11,509 nucleotides of DNA, from NCBI GenBank assembly GCA_002401295.1, contig NVSR01000132.1, positions 1 through 11,509 on the forward strand. Reading direction: 5' to 3'. The notes beneath the pieces were generated by a model that was not told where the DNA came from, ran no database searches, and worked only from the letters and a program-made list of their open reading frames with translations. The position numbers and the translations under genes are program-made. Source of the stretch: SAR324 cluster bacterium (GTDB taxonomy: Bacteria > SAR324 > XYD2-FULL-50-16). This document shows, in pieces, positions 6,908 through 11,509 of the stretch (its first letter is position 1; each line of letters opens with the position of its first letter).

Positions 6908-7608
6908 TCAAGATTCGTGATATAACCTTACATATTTTTGATTTAGATGACACGCTGACCAATACCCGAGCAACTTATAAGGCGGCTCAAAAAGCAGCCT
7001 TACAGCATGTGTTCCCCGAATTGAAGGATGAAACATTCCAAGAGGCTTTTGACCACCTTAGCTGGTTATGCAAAACCTTTGGATCGGGAAACTCCACTCT
7101 CTATTTTGATGCATTCCTAAGATCTCAATGCTGTTACTCTTCCCAAAGACTGCAAGCACTGCTGGAAAAGTATCAGGAATATTTTTGGGGGAATTTGGGA
7201 ACCATCCAGGGGGCCCAAGCCTACCTAGAAGATCTGGAAAGCCAGTCCACCCCCTTAGCTCTAGTGAGTAATGGTAAGGTTGCCTCACAAGATCGAAAGC
7301 TGAAAACTATTGGAATGGATCATTTTTTTCAACAGGAACAGCGTTATATCTCCGAAGAGTATGACTCAACTCAAAAAAAGCCATCCCCTCATATGATGTC
7401 TTTGGCCTGTCAGAATTTTGGCATCCAACCTGAAGACGCGATCTATTATGGAAATACGATTGAGGATATATTATCTGGAAATTTAGCTGGCGTAGCCACT
7501 GTTTTCGTTGGAGATTATCAGGGGAAGAATCCTTTCAATGTTAAAATTGCCTACCCCACCTATACTCTACAGCACTGGGAAGCTCCTTTCATTTACTTTG
7601 AACACTAA
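6904..7608 (+). CDS. HAD-superfamily hydrolase
   Basis: The start overlaps the glmS stop as ATGA (6904-6907), so translational coupling is likely; GTAGG directly precedes it. The 234 residues show HAD phosphatase motifs: motif I FDLDDTL (12-18) with nucleophile Asp13 and acid/base Asp15, motif II Ser122 (LVSNG), motif III Lys159 (KKPSPH) and motif IV YYGNTIEDI (181-189), where the usual GD is GN but Asp188 is retained. Residues about 20-100 form a helical cap, as in phosphoglycolate-phosphatase-like enzymes. Coupling to glmS suggests a sugar-phosphate substrate in the same amino-sugar route, but specificity cannot be read from sequence. Pyrimidine 5'-nucleotidase or phosphoglycolate phosphatase activity is equally possible. 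The stop codon lies inside a long stem-loop shared with the convergent flagellin gene. Confidence 0.85.
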   Translation: MIKIRDITLHIFDLDDTLTNTRATYKAAQKAALQHVFPELKDETFQEAFDHLSWLCKTFGSGNSTLYFDAFLRSQCCYSSQRLQALLEKYQEYFWGNLGTIQGAQAYLEDLESQSTPLALVSNGKVASQDRKLKTIGMDHFFQQEQRYISEEYDSTQKKPSPHMMSLACQNFGIQPEDAIYYGNTIEDILSGNLAGVATVFVGDYQGKNPFNVKIAYPTYTLQHWEAPFIYFEH

Positions 7609-7640
7609 AGAGCAAGGAAAGGACGTCCTTACTCTTTAGT
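7604..7640. terminator. Stem-loop between convergent HAD and flagellin genes
   Basis: ACTAAAGAG pairs with CTCTTTAGT (9 bp). After a C/A mismatch, AAGGA pairs with TCCTT around a 7-nt loop. The structure includes the HAD stop codon and ends 40 bp before the flagellin-1 stop. No T-tract follows on either strand. Its position between convergent genes suggests bidirectional termination or 3'-end protection. Confidence 0.5.
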
Positions 7641-7679
7641 TATTCGACTTCCATCAATATCAAAACTACTCGGTCCCGG

Positions 7680-9137
7680 TTAGTCTTCAAGTAGCCTTAA
7701 AACTTTACGAGGAATTTGATTAGCCTGGGCCAGCATTGCGGCGGATGACTGCATCATCAGGTTGTTCCTGGTGAAATTCGCCAATTCCTGTGCCATATCC
7801 ACATCTCGAATATTAGACTCCGCGGCTACCAGGTTTTCACTGGCTGTCCGCATATTCGCGATGTTGACTTCCAGGGTATTCTTTTGGAATGACCCCAGTT
7901 CGGCCCGCATAGTGGTAACCTGGTTAATCGATTCATCGATAACGGTCATGGCATCTGCAGCACCCTGGCCACTTCGCACATCAATCTCTGCTAAGCTGCC
8001 AAAGTTGCTCACTGTATCCACACCTCGTCCCAATTGGTTGGCTGCGGTATCTTTCAAGGCGATCTTCACAACCTGACCTTGTCCCGACCCAACCTGAAAA
8101 GCCAGTGAGTTTTGGGCTACACTAACTCTTCCTACTGAAACAAAGCCATCCGTGTCCGCAGCACCTGTAAGCTGCCCACGAAAGCGAATGTTCAGACCAT
8201 CGGTTTTTTCATTTCCGGTGATACCCATCATAGTATCCCCATTGCCGACGGTAGCCTCACCATCAATCGTCCCCTTCAGATCCTTTCCCTGAGTAGCAGC
8301 CTGGAAGGCTCCCGCTTGAATGGAGAGAATTCCCGCTGTTGTGCTCGAAGCTTCAAAGCCATGAGCACTACCAAACTTTTGATGGGTGATCTGAATAGTT
8401 CCCGTAGCTGTCTGTCCGATGCTCACATTCATACCGGCATCTTTCGCCGCAGTGGCAAAATTCCGCACTGCGGAATCCAGGGTATCCTGACCTTGAGTGG
8501 TATAACTTGCGCTTTTACCACCTTCCGACAGGGTTAGCCTTTCTCCAGATTTAATGATCGCATCAGTTAAAGCGACTGTCCCAGTCAAGGAAGCTTGAGT
8601 TGCCAAACTCTTGACCTTTACTTCAAAGCCTTCGGTTCCCGAAGACTTTGATTTGGTCGTTGCTTCCACAAACTGAAGATCATCGCCAATGGCGGTACCT
8701 GAAACACCATTGGAACCATCCAGCAGTTTTTTGGTACCAAAGCGGGTAAAGCCTGCAATCCGGTCAATAGCTCCCAACATGTTATTTATTTCACTTTGGT
8801 CAGCTTCCACCATGACGGCATCATTTGCTCCCTCATTGGCTGCATGAATGGTCAATTGCCTCATTCCCACCAACATGGAATTAAGCTCGCCAAGGCTTCC
8901 CTCAGCGGTCTGCACCATAGAAACCGAGACTTCCGAGTTACGCAATGCCTGATCGATACTGGCGATCTGGGTACGCATTTGCTCTGAAGCCACTAGTGCC
9001 GCGGGTCCATCTCCGGCCCTGTTAATCCTCAAACCGGAGGATAAACGTTCCAGGGATTTGGATACCTCGTCACTATTTTTTTGTAGGTTTCTGTGTGCTT
9101 TTAAACTATTTGCATTGTGATTTATTCGCAAACTCAT
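7680..9137 (-). CDS. fliC: Flagellin (flagellin 1, downstream copy)
   Basis: This is the structural subunit of the flagellar filament, secreted through the flagellar export apparatus. The 485 residues have the conserved N-terminal D0/D1 region (about 1-142, with MSLRINHN, SSGLRIN and DGPAAL) and C-terminal D1/D0 region (about 390-485, with GSFQKNTLE, AAESNIRDVDMA and AMLAQANQ). The hypervariable central domain (about 145-385) is built of repeated beta motifs resembling flagellin hook-IN modules, such as LSEGGKSASYTT. The start is fixed by a perfect GGAGGTG ending 4 nt before the ATG. It is the second of two tandem paralogues that are nearly colinear over the first 320 residues. A 333-bp gene-free leader precedes it and probably carries its own promoter, so separate regulation is likely. 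The family name is secure; the paralogue name is not. Confidence 0.95.
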   Translation of the reverse strand: MSLRINHNANSLKAHRNLQKNSDEVSKSLERLSSGLRINRAGDGPAALVASEQMRTQIASIDQALRNSEVSVSMVQTAEGSLGELNSMLVGMRQLTIHAANEGANDAVMVEADQSEINNMLGAIDRIAGFTRFGTKKLLDGSNGVSGTAIGDDLQFVEATTKSKSSGTEGFEVKVKSLATQASLTGTVALTDAIIKSGERLTLSEGGKSASYTTQGQDTLDSAVRNFATAAKDAGMNVSIGQTATGTIQITHQKFGSAHGFEASSTTAGILSIQAGAFQAATQGKDLKGTIDGEATVGNGDTMMGITGNEKTDGLNIRFRGQLTGAADTDGFVSVGRVSVAQNSLAFQVGSGQGQVVKIALKDTAANQLGRGVDTVSNFGSLAEIDVRSGQGAADAMTVIDESINQVTTMRAELGSFQKNTLEVNIANMRTASENLVAAESNIRDVDMAQELANFTRNNLMMQSSAAMLAQANQIPRKVLRLLED

Positions 9138-9335
9138 AACACACCTCCATTTTTTAGAAATACGGTTCTACAATTGAGTCGATCAACATCCATGTCGAAC
9201 CTTCTCTCATGTCGTTCTAGCGAACGGCACGGAAGCACCTTCCAAAGCAGTTGAATTGCCTCCTTCTCAACTACCTTCGAATGAGCGACTCCCGTCAGCC
9301 CCTAAATCAAATGGCATTTTTACTGAGGCTCACGG
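9138..9335 (-). other. Predicted 198-nt structured leader of flagellin 1
   Basis: No gene is visible in this stretch. Read on the minus strand it begins with an inverted repeat: CCGTGAGCCTC (9335-9325) pairs with GGGGCTGACGG (9302-9292) over 10 of 11 positions, with one G-T and one G/G mismatch, around a 22-nt loop. Further local hairpins follow: AGTTGA/TCAACT with GGAGG in its loop (about 9271-9248), GGAAG/CTTCC (9243-9231) and CGTTC/GAACG (9226-9213). The Shine-Dalgarno sequence at 9148-9142 ends the leader. The start at about 9335 is inferred from the promoter, not measured. Confidence 0.4.
9246..9261 (-). promoter_or_regulatory. Weak sigma54-like GG-N10-GC site before flagellin 1
   Basis: On the minus strand AGGCAATTCAACTGCT has GG and GC exactly 10 nt apart, with GGCA and TGCT matching the sigma54 consensus TGGCAC-N5-TTGCT in part. 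It lies 109 bp before the start codon. Many polar flagellin genes use sigma54. It competes with the sigma28-like assignment at 9341-9368, and no equivalent is visible before flagellin 2, so I rate it low. Confidence 0.25.
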
Positions 9336-9340
9336 CAGCC

Positions 9341-9368
9341 GCTACGGCTTCCATCCTCCCGTATTTTA
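9341..9368 (-). promoter_or_regulatory. Sigma28-like promoter of flagellin 1
   Basis: On the minus strand TAAA (9368-9365), a 16-nt spacer and GCCGTAGC (9348-9341) resemble the flagellar sigma28 consensus TAAA-N15-GCCGATAA. Only GCCG of the -10 matches, and the spacer is 1 nt long. Support comes from the better match at the same place before the paralogue. A 5-bp inverted repeat (AGCCG/CGGCT) covers the -10. Confidence 0.35.
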
Positions 9369-9383
9369 AAGTGTGGACACTTT
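9368..9383. promoter_or_regulatory. 7-2-7 dyad at the flagellin-1 -35 element
   Basis: AAAGTGT and ACACTTT form a perfect 7-bp inverted repeat around GG. Its left edge touches the predicted -35 TAAA of flagellin 1. This is the geometry of a dimeric regulator site placed where it could block or recruit RNA polymerase. The regulator is unknown. Confidence 0.4.
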
Positions 9384-9425
9384 CCAAGAATCCAACGGAC
9401 TGATCTTGTAAACCTAGTCTATTTA

Positions 9426-9460
9426 GAAACTAAGGGATGAAAAAACACCCCTTTCATTTC
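9426..9460 (-). terminator. Hairpin after the flagellin-2 stop codon
   Basis: On the minus strand AAGGGGTG pairs with CATCCCTT (8 bp, one G-T) around a T6 loop, with an outer GAAA/TTTC helix. It starts 11 nt after the flagellin-2 stop codon. The T run is in the loop rather than after the stem, so it may be a 3'-protecting structure as much as a terminator. Confidence 0.45.
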
Positions 9461-9470
9461 AAGAGCAGAT

Positions 9471-10955
9471 TTAAGTGATCAATTTCAACACAGACTTCGG
9501 GCTTAGACTGGCATGTGATAACATGGCGGTCGCCGATTCAGTCATAATTTGATTTCGAGTGAAGGTCGCCATTTCCGCCGCTACATCCACATCCCGGATG
9601 ATGGATTCAGCCGCAGTCAGGTTTTCCGTTGCGATCCTCAAGTTCGAAAGGTTGCCTTCCAGAGTATTTTTCTGAAAGGCTCCCAAATCAGCCCTGATGG
9701 TCGTCACTTCGTTAATCGCATGATCGATCAGCAATAATGAATTTTGAGCTCCTTCCGCTGAAAGTAAATTCACATCGGACAAACTACGAAAACCACTAGT
9801 ATTTTCAAGACCTTTACCAAGATTACCAGCGGATGTATCCAACAGTGAAATTCCCACTGTCTGATTGCGGTTCCCCCCTACTTGAAAAGTAAGAGAGTTC
9901 TGCGCTACAAAGATATTTCCCACCTTAATGCCTGGTAGTGGATTTCCATCAGGACCCACTTCACCCGGATCCCCAATGCCCTTTATTCCATCACCTACAT
10001 AGCGAATGGTTAGCCCTTCAACATTTTCAGAGCCTCTCAGTCCGGTTAAGAGTTGACCATCACCCTTGGCAGCCTCGCCATTGATGGTCCCCTTGACGTC
10101 TAAGCCTGTTTGCGCGCTTTCAATCAATCGCGCCCCTGTGGAAAGCACTCCCGCAGTGGAACTGGAAAATTGAAATGTTGGCTTGGAACCGTATTTCTCA
10201 TGCTTCAGTTCGATCTGGCTTTGCTCGCTCAAACTCACATCCAACTGTAACCCCGCCTTTTGCATAGCCGAGGATAAATTTTGGACAGCAGTTTTTGCTG
10301 TATCCTGATCGCTGGTGGTATAGGTAGCAGTCTTGCCACCTTCCTGAACCATGAAAACCTCACCGGCATTGACCATATCTTGAGTCAAAGCTACTTTCCC
10401 CGTGACTTTACCCTGGGTAGCAGCTTGCTCAATTCTAACATCATAGCCTTTAGAGGTAGACTCCCGGGTATTGATGCTTGCTTTCACAAACTCAACACCT
10501 TCACCAGTGGCCGCACCATTTGCTCCATTGGACCCGTCCAGGAGGGTTTTAGTCCCGAACTGGGTTTGCTGAGCGATCCGATCAATGGCTCCCAACATAT
10601 TGATTACTTCCTGCTGATCCGCATGCAACATCACCTCATCATTCACACCCTCATTGGCGGCATGAATGGCCAGTTGCCTCATGTTGATCAACATCCGATT
10701 GACTTCTGTAAACGCGCCTTCAGCTGTTTGCACCAATGAAATCGCAGTTTCCGAGTTACTCAAGGCCTGATTCAATCCGGCGATTTGAGATCTCATTTGC
10801 TCTGAAATCACGAGTGCAGCGGGGCCATCCGAGGCATGGTTGATCTTCAAACCTGAAGACAACTTTTCCAAGGAACGACTTAACTCACGGTTATTCTCCG
10901 TTAAATTCCGGTGTGCACTGAGTGCATTAGTGTTATGGTTGATTCGCAAACTCAT
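9471..10955 (-). CDS. fliC: Flagellin (flagellin 2, upstream copy) with divergent C-terminus
   Basis: This is the second filament subunit, 494 residues from the ATG at 10955. AAGGAG 6 nt upstream and the exact match of MSLRINHN to its paralogue decide the start; an in-frame ATG at 11015 would add 20 residues across the ribosome-binding site. D0/D1 regions are conserved (SSGLKIN, DGPAALV, MRQLAIHAANEG; C-terminal GAFQKNTLE, AAESIIRDVDVA). The central domain is colinear with flagellin 1 apart from a Gly/Pro-rich loop at about 321-346, which makes it about 10 residues longer. The extreme C-terminus reads SHASLSPKSVLKLIT, where flagellin 1 has the family-typical AQANQ motif, so the D0 packing surface has diverged. 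It may be a minor or positional filament subunit. It has its own promoter and a long leader. Confidence 0.94.
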   Translation of the reverse strand: MSLRINHNTNALSAHRNLTENNRELSRSLEKLSSGLKINHASDGPAALVISEQMRSQIAGLNQALSNSETAISLVQTAEGAFTEVNRMLINMRQLAIHAANEGVNDEVMLHADQQEVINMLGAIDRIAQQTQFGTKTLLDGSNGANGAATGEGVEFVKASINTRESTSKGYDVRIEQAATQGKVTGKVALTQDMVNAGEVFMVQEGGKTATYTTSDQDTAKTAVQNLSSAMQKAGLQLDVSLSEQSQIELKHEKYGSKPTFQFSSSTAGVLSTGARLIESAQTGLDVKGTINGEAAKGDGQLLTGLRGSENVEGLTIRYVGDGIKGIGDPGEVGPDGNPLPGIKVGNIFVAQNSLTFQVGGNRNQTVGISLLDTSAGNLGKGLENTSGFRSLSDVNLLSAEGAQNSLLLIDHAINEVTTIRADLGAFQKNTLEGNLSNLRIATENLTAAESIIRDVDVAAEMATFTRNQIMTESATAMLSHASLSPKSVLKLIT

Positions 10956-11229
10956 GACACTCTCCTTGTGAGAATTTTGACTGACATCCCTGCCAAATGA
11001 ATTGAATCCACTCACGGCAAGTTTGTTTCATCCCTGTCGACACTTCTACGTCCTTAATGTCACTCCATTGACAAACTAAGGTACACACTGCGCAATTCGG
11101 GTTGCGGAGAGTGGAATTGTCGTCAGAAGATAAAGCTGCATCAAACTTGGGACAATATTGCCATTACCCAAGGCAGCTCCCGTATCAATCCGGAACGAGG
11201 CCAGTATCAATATTGATACGGCAACTGCC
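10956..11229 (-). other. Predicted 274-nt structured leader of flagellin 2
   Basis: No gene is visible here. Read on the minus strand from the predicted start at about 11229, it opens with an 18-nt arm (11229-11212) pairing with 11189-11172 over 17 positions, with one G-T and one G/G mismatch, around a 22-nt loop. A second hairpin follows, CTTGGG/CCCAAG (11172-11167 with 11151-11146), then a small CGCAA/TTGCG stem (11106-11091). CAGGGATG occurs twice (11036-11029 and 10992-10985). The leader ends with AAGGAG before the ATG. Confidence 0.4.
10962..10967 (-). promoter_or_regulatory. Ribosome-binding site that fixes the flagellin-2 start
   Basis: AAGGAG on the minus strand ends 6 nt before the ATG at 10955. 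It excludes the longer in-frame start at 11015 and gives the same N-terminus as the neighbouring flagellin. Confidence 0.75.
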
Positions 11230-11236
11230 ATTGGTA
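11165..11236. repeat. Long inverted repeat with three GTATCAAT half-sites
   Basis: The arms 11165-11189 and 11212-11236 match as an inverted repeat at 21 of 25 positions. GTATCAAT occurs at 11182-11189 and 11204-11211, and its complement at 11212-11219. The last two form a perfect 16-bp palindrome (11204-11219). The shared third half-site can pair with either of the other two, giving alternative folds. It lies directly downstream of the flagellin-2 promoter. Confidence 0.6.
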
Positions 11237-11262
11237 TATCGGTCTCAAATCTCACCTATTTA
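11236..11262 (-). promoter_or_regulatory. Sigma28-like promoter of flagellin 2
   Basis: On the minus strand TAAA (11262-11259), exactly 15 nt, and ACCGATAT (11243-11236) match the flagellar sigma28 consensus TAAA-N15-GCCGATAA at all -35 bases and 6 of 8 -10 bases. Transcription would start near 11229, where the inverted repeat stem begins. A short CCTAT/ATAGG inverted repeat flanks the -35. Confidence 0.55.
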
Positions 11263-11312
11263 AAGCATAGGCCCTCCAGTTTAGATTAAATTAACAGTCT
11301 GAAAGTAATCTT

Positions 11313-11509
11313 CTAAAATCTTATCCCTTGCCCCTGGACATAACGTGAAGAATGCGTGCCCAGGTTGATGGATTGGATATTTACAAAAACTGGTGGATCA
11401 TCTTGAGCGAAAACTAATTTAAATCCCGGTGACATTTTACTTAATGTATTAGAATCAAAGCATAATTGAATTATTTGTTGTTCATAAGTATCTTTCCAAT
11501 TACTTCTTT
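11313..11509 (-). CDS. C-terminal end of an unidentified protein (5' end outside window)
   Basis: On the minus strand a frame stays open from the right edge (first full codon 11507-11505) for 64 codons to TAG at 11315-11313. The other two minus-strand frames close near the edge. The peptide has a protein-like composition (NWKDTYEQQ, then FKLVFAQDDPPVFVNIQSIN) and ends GQGIRF. I recognise no domain. The gene would be transcribed in the same direction as the flagellins and ends about 50 bp before the flagellin-2 promoter. It could be a real gene, the end of a decayed one, or chance; 64 stop-free codons in AT-rich DNA favour the first. Confidence 0.4.
   Translation of the reverse strand, partial: RSNWKDTYEQQIIQLCFDSNTLSKMSPGFKLVFAQDDPPVFVNIQSINLGTHSSRYVQGQGIRF

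Noticed and set aside
9138..9335. c-di-GMP riboswitch in the flagellin-1 leader
   Set aside because: c-di-GMP riboswitches often precede motility genes, but I do not see the conserved GEMM core or a matching arrangement of stems.
10281..10739. 152-codon open frame on the plus strand inside flagellin 2
   Set aside because: It is antisense to conserved flagellin sequence, has no recognisable domain, and comes from the codon bias of the real gene.
10956..11015. Longer flagellin-2 start at 11015 adding 20 residues
   Set aside because: The extension spans the AAGGAG ribosome-binding site, has no such site of its own, and destroys the match to the MSLRINHN start of the paralogue.

Overview
The window looks like a chromosomal segment of a motile, rod-forming Gram-negative bacterium, moderately AT-rich by eye. 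The grounds are a RodZ-type cytoskeletal protein, two flagellins and an E. coli-type pdxB. The flagellin architecture (MSLRINHN start, long central domain) resembles those I associate with deltaproteobacteria-like and SAR324-like lineages, while pdxB is best known from Gammaproteobacteria. I cannot fix the taxon from this window.

Plus strand, 1-7608. The 3' end of a Gly-rich membrane protein with a C-terminal FHA domain (1-498, cut by the left edge) is followed by a second membrane-anchored FHA protein (559-1425). Next come pdxB, erythronate-4-phosphate dehydrogenase of vitamin B6 synthesis (1485-2612), and a RodZ-like protein (2808-3650). A tight three-gene cluster follows: a two-domain sugar-1-phosphate nucleotidylyltransferase/left-handed beta-helix acyltransferase of archaeal GlmU type (3843-5069), glmS (5087-6907, 17 bp later) and a HAD hydrolase (6904-7608, 4-bp ATGA overlap). 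GlmS makes glucosamine-6-phosphate. The GlmU-like protein would act after conversion to glucosamine-1-phosphate, but no phosphoglucosamine mutase is present here, and its nucleotide-binding loop is badly altered.

Minus strand, 7680-11509. Two tandem, clearly paralogous flagellin genes (9471-10955, then 7680-9137) are transcribed leftwards and converge on the HAD gene, with a stem-loop between. The right edge holds the C-terminal 64 codons of an unidentified minus-strand gene (11313-11509).

The most interesting signal is in the two flagellin leaders (9138-9470 and 10956-11312), which hold no genes. Each has a sigma28-like promoter. Each then has a long inverted repeat that begins at about the predicted transcription start and encloses a loop of exactly 22 nt in both genes, although the stem sequences differ. 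The flagellin-2 stem contains three copies of an 8-nt half-site, allowing two mutually exclusive folds. The flagellin-1 promoter carries a 7-2-7 dyad on its -35 element. These are readings by eye without folding software or database searches.
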